Positions 34,601 through 47,427 of a DNA stretch of 64,000 nucleotides are shown here, in pieces. Every line of letters begins with the position of its first letter. Position 1 is the first letter of the stretch. Source of the stretch: Mercurialis annua (taxonomy: Eukaryota > Streptophyta > Magnoliopsida > Malpighiales > Euphorbiaceae). The notes beneath the pieces were generated by a model. The model did not search any database. It was not told the origin of the DNA and saw only the letters and a program-made list of their open reading frames with translations. The position numbers were made by a program, and so were the translations under genes. The DNA lies in contig NC_065573.1 of the NCBI RefSeq assembly GCF_937616625.2, positions 4,169,001-4,233,000 on the forward strand. The letters are read 5' to 3'.

Positions 34601-36849
34601 GAAACGTTTGTTTTGTTTCGTTGCGTTTGTAAACGTTTGCTTAAATCGCTAAAAAGGGGAAACGTTTGGATTTGTTTCGTAGCGTTTGTAAACATTTGGC
34701 TTAAATCGCTAAAAAGGTGAAACGTTTGGATTTGTTTCATACCGTTTGTAAACGTTTGTCTTAAATCGCTAAAAAGGTTATACGTTTGAATTTGTTTTGT
34801 AACGTTTGGCTTAAATCGCTAAAAAGGTGAAACATTTGGATTTGTTTCGTATCGTTTGTAAATGTTTGGCTTAGATCGCTAAAAAGGTGAAACGTTTGGA
34901 TTTATTTTGTAACGTTTTAACGTTTCGCTTAAATTTCTAAAATGGGAAAACGTTTGGATTTGTTTCGTAACCTTTGTAAACGTTCGGCTTAAATCGCTAA
35001 AAAGGTGAAACATTTGATTTTATTTCGTAACGTTTGTAAACGTTTGGCTTAAATCGCTAAAAAGGTGAAACGCTTGGATTTGTTTCATAACGTTTCTAAA
35101 CGTTTGACTTAAATTGCTAAAAAGGTGAAACGTTTGGATTTGTTTCGTAACGTTTGTAAACGTTTGGTTTTGTTTTGTAACGTTTGTAAACATTTGGCTT
35201 GAATCGCTAAAAAGGTGAAACGTTTGGATTTGTTTGGTAACGTTTTTAAACGTTTGGCTTAAATCGCAAAAAAGGGGAAACGTTTGGATTTGTTTCGTAA
35301 CGTTTGTAAATGGTTGGCTTCAATCGCAAAAAAGATGAAACGTTTGGATTTTTTTCGTAACGTTTGTAAACATTTGGCATAAATCGCTAAAAAGGTGAAA
35401 CATTTGGATTTGTTTCGTAACATTTTAAGCGTTTGGCTTAGATCGTTAAAATGGGGAAATATTTGGATTTATTTCGTAACGTTTGTAAACGTTTGGCTTA
35501 TATTTCTAAAAAGATGAAACGTTTGTTTTATTTCATAACGTTTGTACTTCGGCTTAAATCGCTAAAAAGGTTAAACATTGGATTTGCTTCGTAACATTTG
35601 TAAATGTTTGGCTTAAATTGCTAAAAAGGTGAATAGCTTGGATTTGTTTCGTAACGTTTGTAGACGTTTGGCTTAAATTATTAAAAAGGTGAAACACTTG
35701 GATTTGTTTCAGAAGGTATGTAAACGTTTGGCTTGAATTGCTAAAAAGGTGAAAAGCTTGGATTTACTTCGTAACGGTTTTAAACGTTTGGCTTAAATCA
35801 CTAAAAAATGAAACGTTTGGATTTGTTTCGTAACATTTGTAAATGTTTTGCTTAAATCGCTAAAAGGTGAATCGTTTGGATTTGTTTCGTAACGTTTGTA
35901 AACATTTGGCTTAAATCGCTAAAAGGGTGAAACACTTGGATTTGTTTTGTAACGTTTGTAAACGTTTGGCTTAAATTGTTATAAAGGTGAAATGCTTAAA
36001 TTTTTTTTCCAAACGTTTGCAAACGTTTGGCTTAAGTTGCTAAAAAGGTTAAACGCTTGGATTTGTTTCGTAACGCTTGTATACATTTGGCTTAAATTGC
36101 TAAAAAAGGGAAACATTTGGATTTTCTTCGTAACGTCTGTAAACGTTTCGCTTAAATCGCTAAAAAGGCGAAACATTTGAATTTGCTTCGTAATGTTTGT
36201 AAACGTTTGGCTTAAATCACTAAAAAGGCTAAACGTTTGGTTTGTTTCGTAACGTTTGTAAACATTTGGCTTAAATCGTCAAAATCGGAAAACGTTTGGA
36301 TCTGTTTCGTAACGTTTGTAAACGTTTGGCTTAAATCGCTAAAAAGGTGAAATGTTTGGTTTTGTTTCATAACGTTTGTAAATGTTTGGCTTAAATCGCA
36401 AATAAGGTAAAACGTTTGGATTTGTTCTAGAACCTTTGTATTTGTTTCGTAACGTTTGTAAACGTTTGGCTTAAATCACTAAAAAGGTGAAACTCTTGGA
36501 TTTGTTTCGTAATGTTTGTAAACGTATGGCTTAAATTGATAAAAACATGAAACGCTTGAATTTGTTCCCAAACGTTTGTAAACGTTTGGCTTAAGTTGCT
36601 AAAAAGGTGAAACGCTTGGATTTGTTTCGTTACGTTTGTAAACGTTTGATTTATATCGTTAAAAAGGTGAATCGTTTGGTTTTGTTTCGTAGCGTTGTAA
36701 ACGTTTGGCTTAAATCGCTAAAAATGGAAAACGTTTGGATTTGTTTCGTAGCGTTTGTAAACGTTTGGCTTAAATTGCAAAAATTAAAAACGTTTGGATT
36801 TTATTTCGTAACGTTTGTAAACGTTTGGCTTAAATTCTCTAAAAAGGTG

Positions 36850-37110
36850 AAACGTTTGGTTTTGTTTCGTAACGTTTGTATACGTTTGGCTTAAAGTGCA
36901 AAACAGGAGATACATTTGGATTTGCTTCGTAACATTTGTAAACGTTCGGCTTAAATCGCTAAAAAGGCAAAACGTTTGGATTTTCTTCGTAATGTTTGTA
37001 AACGTTTGACTTATATAACTAAAAATGTAAAACGTTTGGTTTTTTTCGTAACGTTTGTAAACGTTTGGCATAAATCACTAAAATCGGAAAACGTTTGGAT
37101 TTGTTTCGTA
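36850..37110 (+). repeat. Segment duplicated again at about 38210-38470
   Basis: A distinctive run of variant monomers containing TTAAAGTGCAAAACAGGAGA (36891) recurs at 38249, an offset of 1358 bp, with the same private variants around it (for example TTATATAACTAAAAATGT). A local segmental duplication inside the array, slightly more diverged than the 4.4-kb copies. Confidence 0.7.
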
Positions 37111-38502
37111 ACGTTTGTAAACGTTTGGCAAAAATCGCTAAAAAGGTGAAATGTTTCGTTTTGTTTCATAACGTTTGTAAACGTTTGGATTAAATCGCTA
37201 ATAAGGTGAAATATTTGGATTTGTTTCGTAACGTTTGTAAATGTTTTGGTTTAATTGCTACAAAGGTGAAACACTTGGATTTGTTTCATAACGTTTGCAA
37301 AGGTTTGAATTAACTTGCTAAAAAGGTGAAACGATTGGATTTATTTCGTAACGTTTGGTTTTGTTTCGTAACGTTTGTAAATGATTTGCTTAAATTGCTA
37401 AAAAGGTGAAACGTTTGGATTTGTTTTGTAATGTTATTAAACGTTTGGCTTAAATCGCTAAAAAGGGGAAACGTTTGGATTTGTTTCGTAACATTAGTAA
37501 ACGTTTGGCTTCAATCGCTAAAAAGGTGAAACGTTTGGATTTGTTTCGTAACGTTTTAAACGTTTGGCTTAAATCGCTAAAATGTGGAAACATTTGGATT
37601 TGTTTCGTAAGGTTTCTAAACGTTTGGATTAAATTGCTAAAAAGGTGACAGTTGTTTTGTTTCGTAAGGTTTGCAATTCGGCTTAAATAGCTAAAAAGGT
37701 TAAACATTGGATTTGTTTCGTAACGTTTGTAAAAGTTTGCCTTAAATTGCTAAAAAGGTGAAACGCTTGGACTTGTTTCGTAACGTTTGTAAACGTTTGG
37801 CTAAAATTATTAAAAAGGTGAATCGCTTGGATTTTTTTAGGAACGTTTGTAAACCTTTGGCTTAAATTGCTTAAAATGTGAAACGCTTGATTTGTTTCGT
37901 AACGTTTGTAAACGTTTGGCTTAAATCGCTAAAAATGTTAAACATTTGGATTTGTTTTGTAACTTTTCCAACGTTTGGTTTTGTTTCGTAACGTTTGTAA
38001 ACGTTTGGCTTAAATCGGTCAAAAGGGGTAACGTTTGGATTTGTTTCGTAACGTTTGTTAACTTTTGGCTTAAATCGCTAAAAGGCGAAACGTTTGGTTT
38101 GTTTCGTAACATTTGTAAACGTTTGGCTTAAATCGCTAAAAAGGAGAAATGTTTGGATTCGTTTCATAACGTTTATAAACGTTTGGCTTAAATCGCTAAA
38201 AAGGTGAAACGTTTGGTTTTTTTTCGTAACGTTTGTATACGTTTGGCTTAAAGTGCAAAACAGGAGATACATTTGGATTTGCTTCGTAACGTTTGTAAAC
38301 GTTCGGCTTAAATCGCTAAAAAGGCGAAATGTTTGGATTTTCTTCGTAATGTTTGTAAACGTTTGACTTATATAACTAAAAATGTAAAACGTTTGGTTTT
38401 TTTCGTAACGTTTGTAAACATTTGGCATAAATCATTAAAATCGGAAAACGTTTGGATTTGTTTCCTAACGTTTGTAAACGTTTGGCATAAATCGCTAAAA
38501 AG

Positions 38503-38563
38503 GTGAAATGTTTGGCTTAAATCGCTAAAAAGGTGAAAACGTTTGGCTTAAATCGCTAAAAAG
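38503..38563 (+). repeat. Half-length (30-bp) monomers
   Basis: Two successive units of about 30 bp, GTGAAATGTTTGGCTTAAAT... and GTGAAAACGTTTGGCTTAAA..., lack the central half of the monomer. The deletion joins the AAACGTTTGG at monomer positions 2-11 to the one at 32-41, the expected product of pairing between the two internal copies. Confidence 0.75.
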
Positions 38564-41500
38564 GTGAATCGTTTGTATTTGTTTCGTAACGTTTGTAAAC
38601 ATTTGGCTTAACTCGCTAGAAAGGTAAAACGCTTCGATTTGTTTCGTAACGTTTGTAAAGGTTTGGCTTAAATTTCTAAAAACGTGAAATGCTTGGATTT
38701 GTTTCTAAACGTTTGTAAACGTTTGGCTTAAGTTGCTAAAAAGGTGAAACGCTTGGTTTTGTTTCGTTACGTTTGTAAACGTTTGGTTTGTATTGCTAAA
38801 AAGGTGAAACATTTGGTTTTGTCTCGTAGCATTTGTAATCGTTTGGCTTAAATTGCGAAAATGGAAAACGTTTGGATTTGTTTCGTAACGTTTGTAAACA
38901 TTTGGCTTAAATCGCTAAAAAGGTGAAACGTTTGGTTTTGTTTCGTAACGTTTGCAAATGTTTTGCTTAAATTTCAAAAAAGGTGAAACATTAGAATTTG
39001 CTTCGTAACGTTTGTAAATGTTTGGCTTATATCGCTAAAAAGGCGAAGCGTTTGGATTTGCTTCGTAATGTTTGTAAACATTTGGCTTAAATCGCTAAAA
39101 AGGCAAAATGTTTGGTTTGTTTCGTAACGTTTGTAAACGTTTGGCTTAAATCGCTAAAATCGGAAAACGTTTAGATTTTTTCCGTAACGTTTGTAAACGT
39201 TTGGCTTAAATCGCTAAAAAAGTGAAATGTTTGGTTTTGTTTCATAACGTTTGTAGACGTTCGGATTAAATCGCTAATAAGGTGAAACGTTTGGATTTGT
39301 TTCGTAACGTTTGTAAACGTTTTGCTTTAATTGCTAAAAAGGTGAAACGCTTGGATTTGTTTCATAATGTTTGTAAACGTTTGAATTAACTTGCTAAAAA
39401 GGTCAAACACTTGGATTTGTTTCGTAATGTTTGGTTTTGTTTCGTAACGTTTGTAAACGTTTGGCTTAAATCGCTAAAATGGGGAAACATTTGGATTTAT
39501 TTCGTAAAGTTTGTAAATGTTTGGCTTAAATTGCTAAAAATGTGAAACATTTGTTTTGTTTCGTAACGTTTGCAATTCTGCTTAAATCCCTAAAACGGTT
39601 ATACATTGGATTTGTTTCGTAACGTTTGTAATCATTTGGCTTAAATTGCTAAAAAGGTGAAACACTTGGACTTGTTTCGTAACGTTTGTAAACGTTTGGC
39701 TAAAATTATTAAAAAGGTGAAACGCTTAGATTTGTTTTGTAACGTTTGTAAACGTTTGGCTTAAATTGCTAAAAAGGTGAAACGCTTGGATTTATTTCGT
39801 AACGTTTGGCTTAAATCGCTAAAAATGTGAAACGTTTGGATTTGTTTCATAACGTTTCAAACGTTTGGTTTTGTTTTGTAACGTTTGTAAACATTTGGCT
39901 TAAATCGGTAAAAAGGGGAAACGTTTGGATTTGTTTCGTAACGTTTGTAAACGTTTGGCTTAAATCGCTAAAAAGGCAAAACATTCGGTTTGTTTCGTAA
40001 CGTTTGTAAACGTTTGGCTTAAATAGCTAAAAAGGTGAAATGTTTGGATTCGTTTCGTAAAGTTTATAAGCGTTTGGCTTAAGTCGCGAAAAAGGTGAAT
40101 CGTTTGGATTTGTTTCGTAACGTTTGTAAACGTCTGGCGTAAATCGCTAAAAAGGTGAAACGCTTGGATTCGTTTCGTAACATTTGTAAACATTTGGCTT
40201 AAATTGCTAAAAACGTGAAAAGCATTGATTTGTTTCCAAACATTTGTAAACGTTTGGCTTAAGTTGCTAAAGAGGTGAAATGCTTGGATTTGTTTCGTAA
40301 CGTTTGTAAACGTTTGGCATTAATTGCTAAAAAAGACGAAACATTTGGATTTGCTTCGTAACGTTTATTAACGTTTGGCTTAAATCGCTAAACAGGCAAA
40401 ACGTTTGGATTTGCTTCCTACCGTTTGTAAACGTTTGGCTTATATCGCTAAAATGGAAATTGTTTGGATTTGTTTCGTAACGTTTGTAAACGTTTGGCTT
40501 AAATCGCTAAAAAGGTGAAACGTTTGGTTTTGTTTCGCAACGTTTGTAAACAGTCGGCTAAAATCGCTAAAAAGGTGAAACGTTTGGTTTTGTTTCGTAA
40601 CGTTGGTAAACGTTCCGCTTAAATTGCTAAAAAGGTGAACGTTAGGATTTATTTCGTAATGTTTGTGAACGTTTGGCTTAAATTGCTAAAAAGATGAACC
40701 GCTTGGATTTGTTTCGTAACGCTTGTAAACGTTTGGCTTAAATTGCTAAAATGGTGAAACGCTTAGATTTATTTCGTAACGTTTGTTAATGTTTGGCTTA
40801 AATCGCTAAAAAGGTAAAATGTTTGGAATTGTTTCGTAACGTTTGTAAATGTTACGATTAAATTGCTAAAACGGTGAAACGCTTGGATTTGTTTTGTAAT
40901 GTTTCTAAACGTTTGGCTTTAATTACGAAAAAGGTTAAACGCTTGGTTTTGTTTCGCAACGTTTGTAAACGTTTGGCTTAAACCGCTAAAAATGGGAAAC
41001 GTATGGATTTGTTTTGTAATGTTTTAAACTTTTTATTTTGTTTAGTAACGTTTGTAAACGCCTGGCTTAAATCGCTAAAAAGGTGAAACGTTTGGATTTA
41101 TTTCGTAACGTTTGTAAACGTTTGGCTTAAATCGCTAAAAAGGTGAAAGGTTTGGATTTTTTTCGTAACATTAATAAACGTTTGGCTTAAATTGCTGAAA
41201 AGGTGAAACACTTGGATTTGTTTCGGAACGTTTGTAAACGGCTGGAATTTCTAAAAAGTTGAAACGCTTGGATTTGTTTCGTAACGTTTGTAAACGTTTG
41301 GCTTAAATTGCTAAAAAGATGAAACCCTTGGATTTGTTTCGTAACGTTTGCAAACATTTGGCTTAAATTGCTAAAACTGGGAAACGTTTGGATTTGTTTC
41401 GTAACGTTTGTAAACGTTTGGCTTAAATCGCTAAAAAGGTGAAACGTTTTGATTTCTTTCGTAACATTTGTAAATGTTTGGCTTAAATCGCTAAAAAGGT

Positions 41501-42979
41501 GAAATGTTTGGTTTTGTTTCGTAACGTTTGTAAACGTTCGGCTTATATCGCTAAAAAGGGGAAACGTTTGATTTGTTCGTAACGTTTGTAAACGTTTGGC
41601 TTAAATTGCTAAAGAGGTTAAACACTTGGATTTGTTTCGTAACGTTTGTAAACGTTTGGCTTAAATTGCTAAAAAGGTGAAACATTTATATTTGTTTCCT
41701 AACCTTTGTCAACGTTTGGCTTAAATCGCTAAAGAGGTGAAAGGTTTGGATTTGTTTTGTAACGTTTGGCTTAAATCGCTAAAAAGATGATACGTTTGGA
41801 TTTGTTGCGTAGCGATGTTTGGCTTAAACTGCAAAAAAAGTGAATCACTTGGATTTGTTTTGTAACGTTTGTAAACATTTGGCTTAAATTACTAAAAAGG
41901 TGAAATGCTTGGTTTTGTTTCATAACGTTTGTAAACGTTTGGCTTAAATTAATAAAAATGGGAAACGAATGGATTTGTTTCGTAACGTTTGTAAACGTCT
42001 AGCTTAAATCGCTAAAAAGGTGAAAAGTTTGGATTTGTTTCATAACGTTTGTAAACGTTTGGCTTAAATCGCTAAAAAGGTGAAACGTTTGGATTTGTTT
42101 CGTAACAATTATAAACGTTTGTCTTAAATTGCTAAAAAGGTGAAACGCTTGGATTTGTTTCGTACCGTTTGTAAACGATTGGCTTATATCGCTAAAAAGG
42201 TGAAACGTTTGATTTGTCTCGTAACGTTTGTAAATGTTTGGCTTAAATTGCTAAAGAGGTGAAACGCTTGGATTTGTTTCGTAACGTTTGTAAACATTTG
42301 GCTTAATTTGCTAAAAAGATGAAACATTTGTAAGCGTTTGGCTTAAATCCCTAAAAAGGTGAAATGTTTGGATTTGTTTTGTAACGTTTGCATACGTTTG
42401 GCTTAAATCGCTAAAAAGGTGAGACGTTTGGATTTGTTTCGTAACATTTATAAACGTTTGTCTTAAATTGCTGAAAAGGTGAAACGCTTGGTTTTGTTTC
42501 GGAACATTTGTAAACGGCTGAAATTTCTAAAAAGGTAAAACGCTTGGATTTTTTTCGTAACGTTTGTAAACGTTTGGCTTAAATTGCTAAAAAAAATGAA
42601 ACGCTTGGATTTGTTTCGTAACGTTTGTTAACGTTGGGCTTGAATTGTAAAACTGCAAAACGTTTGGATTTGTTTCGTAACGTTTGTAAACGTTTGGCTT
42701 AAATCGCTAAAAATGTGAAACATTTGGATTTGTTTTGTAACTTTTCCAACGTTTGGTTTTGTTTCGTAACGTTTGTAAACGTTTGGCTTAAATCGGTCAA
42801 AAGGGGTAACGTTTGGATTTGTTTCGTAACGTTTGTTAACGTTTGGCTTAAATCGCTAAAAAGCCGAAACGTTTGGTTTGTTTCGTAAAATTTGTAAATG
42901 TTTGGCATAAATCGCTAAAAAGGAGAAATGTTTGAATTCGTTTCATAACGTTTATAAACGTTTGGCTTAAATCGCTAAA
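38561..42979 (+). repeat. Higher-order repeat copy 1 (4419 bp)
   Basis: First of three head-to-tail copies. Anchors: AAGGTGAATCG followed by TTTGTATTTG at 38561 and 42980. It is 29 bp shorter than copy 2 because a GTTTTAAACTTTAGGTTTTG segment present near 46405 is missing near 41965. Related sequence continues to the left: AACTTTTCCA at 37961 matches 42739 at an offset of 4778, so a further 359-bp length difference separates the two there. Confidence 0.85.
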
Positions 42980-45900
42980 AAGGTGAATCGTTTGTATTTG
43001 TTTCGTAACGTTTGTAAACATTTGGCTTAACTCGCTAGAAAGGTAAAACGCTTGGATTTGTTTCGTAACGTTTGTAAATGTTTGGCTTAAATTTCTAAAA
43101 ACGTGAAACGCTTGGATTTGTTTCCAAACGTTTGTAAACGTTTGGCTTAAGTTGCTAAAAAGGTAAAACGCTTGGTTTTGTTTCGTTACGTTCGTAAACG
43201 TTTGGTTTGTATTGCTAAAAAGGTGAAACATTTGGTTTTGTCTCGTAGCATTTGTAATCGTTTGGCTTAAATTGCGAAAATGGAAAACGTTTGGATTTGT
43301 TTCGTAACGTTTGTAAACATTTGGCTTAAATCGCTAAAAAGGTGAAACGTTTGGTTTTGTTTCGTAACGTTTGCAAATGTTTTGCTTAAATTTCAAAAAA
43401 GGTGAAACATTAGAATTTGCTTCGTAACGTTTGTAAATGTTTGGCTTATATCGCTAAAAAGGCGAAGCGTTTGGATTTGCTTCGTAATGTTTGTAAACAT
43501 TTGGCTTAAATCGCTAAAAAGGCAAAATGTTTGGTTTGTTTCGTAACGTTTGTAAACGTTTGGCTTAAATCGCTAAAATCGGAAAACGTTTAGATTTTTT
43601 CCGTAACGTTTGTAAACGTTTGGCTTAAATCGCTAAAAAAGTGAAATGTTTGGTTTTGTTTCATAACGTTTGTAGACGTTCGGATTAAATCGCTAATAAG
43701 GTGAAACGTTTGGATTTGTTTCGTAACGTTTGTAAACGTTTTGCTTTAATTGCTAAAAAGGTGAAACGCTTGGATTTGTTTCATAATGTTTGTAAACGTT
43801 TGAATTAACTTGCTAAAAAGGTCAAACAGTTGGATTTGTTTCGTAATGTTTGGTTTTGTTTCGTAACGTTTGTAAACGTTTGGCTTAAATCGCTAAAATG
43901 GGGAAACATTTGGATTTATTTCGTAAAGTTTGTAAATGTTTGGCTTAAATTGCTAAAAATGTGAAACATTTGTTTTGTTTCGTAACGTTTGCAATTCTGC
44001 TTAAATCCCAAAAACGGTTATACATTGGATTTGTTTCGTAACGTTTGTAATCATTTGGCTTAAATTGCTAAAAAGGTGAAACACTTGGACTTGTTTCGTA
44101 ACGTTTGTAAACGTTTGGCTAAAATTATTAAAAAGGTGAAACGCTTAGATTTGTTTTGTAACGTTTGTAAACGTTTGGCTTAAATTGCTAAAAAGGTGAA
44201 ACGCTTGGATTTATTTCGTAACGTTTGGCTTAAATCGCTAAAAATGTGAAACGTTTGGATTTGTTTCATAACGTTTCAAACGTTTGGTTTTGTTTTGTAA
44301 CGTTTGTAAACATTTGGCTTAAATCGGTAAAAAGGGGAAACGTTTGGATTTGTTTCGTAACGTTTGTAAACGTTTGGCTTAAATCGCTAAAAAGGCAAAA
44401 CATTCGGTTTGTTTCGTAACGTTTGTAAACGTTTGGCTTAAATAGCTAAAAAGGTGAAATGTTTGGATTCGTTTCGTAAAGTTTATAAGCGTTTGGCTTA
44501 AATCGCGAAAAAGGTGAATCGTTTGGATTTGTTTCGTAACGTTTGTAAACGTCTGGCTTAAATCGCTAAAAAGGTGAAACGCTTGGATTCGTTTCGTAAC
44601 ATTTGTAAACATTTGGCTTAAATTGCTAAAAACGTGAAAAGCATTGATTTGTTTCCAAACATTTGTAAACGTTTGGCTTAAGTTGCTAAAGAGGTGAAAT
44701 GCTTGGATTTGTTTCGTAACGTTTGTAAACGTTTGGCATTAATTGCTAAAAAAGACGAAACATTTGGATTTGCTTCGTAACGTTTATTAACGTTTGGCTT
44801 AAATCGCTAAACAGGCAAAACGTTTGGATTTGCTTCCTACCGTTTGTAAACGTTTGGCTTATATCGCTAAAATGGAAATTGTTTGGATTTGTTTCGTAAC
44901 GTTTGTAAACGTTTGGCTTAAATCGCTAAAAAGGTGAAACGTTTGGTTTTGTTTCGCAACGTTTGTAAACAGTCGGCTAAAATCGCTAAAAAGGTGAAAC
45001 GTTTGGTTTTGTTTCGTAACGTTGGTAAACGTTCCGCTTAAATTGCTAAAAAGGTGAACGTTAGGATTTATTTCGTAATGTTTGTGAACGTTTGGCTTAA
45101 ATTGCTAAAAAGATGAACCGCTTGGATTTGTTTCGTAACGCTTGTAAACGTTTGGCTTAAATTGCTAAAATGGTGAAACGCTTAGATTTATTTCGTAACG
45201 TTTGTTAATGTTTGGCTTAAATCGCTAAAAAGGTAAAATGTTTGGAATTGTTTCGTAACGTTTGTAAATGTTACGATTAAATTGCTAAAACGGTGAAACG
45301 CTTGGATTTGTTTTGTAATGTTTCTAAACGTTTGGCTTTAATTACGAAAAAGGTTAAATGCTTGGTTTTGTTTCGCAACGTTTGTAAGCGTTTGGCTTAA
45401 ACCGCTAAAAATGGGAAACGTATGGATTTGTTTTGTAATGTTTTAAACTTTTTGTTTTGTTTAGTAACGTTTGTAAACGCCTGGCTTAAATCGCTAAAAA
45501 GGTGAAACGTTTGGATTTATTTCGTAACGTTTGTAAACGTTTGGCTTAAATCGCTAAAAAGGTGAAAGGTTTGGATTTTTTTCGTAACATTAATAAACGT
45601 TTGGCTTAAATTGCTGAAAAGGTGAAACATTTGGATTTGTTTCGGAACATTTGTAAACGGCTGGAATTTCTAAAAAGTTGAAACGCTTGGATTTGTTTCG
45701 TAACGTTTGTAAACGTTTGGCTTAAATTGCTAAAAAGATGAAACCCTTGGATTTGTTTCGTAACTTTTGCAAACATTTGGCTTAAATTGCTAAAACTGGG
45801 AAACGTTTGGATTTGTTTCGTAACGTTTGTAAACGTTTGGCTTAAATCGCTAAAAAGGTGAAACGTTTTGATTTCTTTCGTAACATTTGTAAATGTTTGG

Positions 45901-47427
45901 CTTAAATCGCTAAAAAGGTGAAATGTTTGGTTTTGTTTCGTAACGTTTGTAAACGTTCGGCTTATATCGCTAAAAAGGGGAAACGTTTGATTTGTTCGTA
46001 ACGTTTGTAAACGTTTGGCTTAAATTGCTAAAGAGGTTAAACGCTTGGATTTGTTTCGTAACGTTTGTAAACGTTTGGCTTAAATTGCTAAAAAGGTGAA
46101 ACATTTTGATTTGTTTCCTAACCTTTGTCAACGTTTGGCATAAATCGCTAAAGAGGTGAAAGGTTTGGATTTGTTTTGTAACGTTTGGCTTAAATCGCTA
46201 AAAAGATGATACGTTTGGATTTGTTGCGTAGCGATGTTTGGCTTAAACTGCAAAAAAAGTGAATCACTTGGATTTGTTTTGTAACGTTTGTAAACATTTG
46301 GCTTAAATTGCTAAAAAGGTGAAATGCTTGGTTTTGTTTCATAACGTTTGTAAACGTTTGGCTTAAATTAATAAAAATGGGAAACGAATGGATTTGTTTC
46401 GTAATGTTTTAAACTTTAGGTTTTGTTTCGTAACGTTTGTAAACGTCTAGCTTAAATCGCTAAAAAGGTGAAAAGTTTGGATTTGTTTCATAACGTTTGT
46501 AAACGTTTGGCTTAAATCGCTAAAAAGGTGAAACGTTTGGATTTGTTTCGTAACAATTATAAACGTTTGTCTTAAATTGCTAAAAAGGTGAAACGCTTGG
46601 ATTTGTTTCGTACCGTTTGTAAACGATTGGCTTATATCGCTAAAAAGGTGAAACGTTTGATTTGTCTCGTAACGTTTGTAAATGTTTGGCTTAAATTGCT
46701 AAAGAGGTGAAACGCTTGGATTTGTTTCGTAACGTTTGTAAACATTTGGCTTAATTTGCTAAAAAGATGAAACATTTGTAAGCGTTTGGCTTAAATCGCT
46801 AAAAAGGTGAAATGTTTGGATTTGTTTTGTAACGTTTGCATACGTTTGGCTTAAATCGCTAAAAAGGTGAGACGTTTGGATTTGTTTCGTAACATTTATA
46901 AACGTTTGTCTTAAATTGCTGAAAAGGTGAAACGCTTGGTTTTGTTTCGGAACATTTGTAAACGGCTGAAATTTCTAAAAAGGTAAAACGCTTGGATTTT
47001 TTTCGTAACGTTTGTAAACGTTTGGCTTAAATTGCTAAAAAAAATGAAACGCTTGGATTTGTTTCGTAACGTTTGTTAACGTTGGGCTTGAATTGTAAAA
47101 CTGCAAAACGTTTGGATTTGTTTCGTAACGTTTGTAAACGTTTGGCTTAAATCGCTAAAAATGTGAAACATTTGGATTTGTTTTGTAACTTTTCCAACGT
47201 TTGGTTTTGTTTCGTAACGTTTGTAAACGTTTGGCTTAAATCGGTCAAAAGGGGTAACGTTTGGATTTGTTTCGTAACGTTTGTTAACGTTTGGCTTAAA
47301 TCGCTAAAAAGCCGAAACGTTTGGTTTGTTTCGTAAAATTTGTAAATGTTTGGCATAAATCGCTAAAAAGGAGAAATGTTTGAATTCGTTTCATAACGTT
47401 TATAAACGTTTGGCTTAAATCGCTAAA
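42980..47427 (+). repeat. Higher-order repeat copy 2 (4448 bp)
   Basis: About 74 monomers in a fixed order of variants. AACTTTTCCA at 42739 and 47187 and many private variants confirm an exact 4448-bp offset to copy 3. Differences between copies are sparse, for example CCCAAAAACGG near 44008 against CCCTAAAACGG at the matching place in copy 3. Confidence 0.88.
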
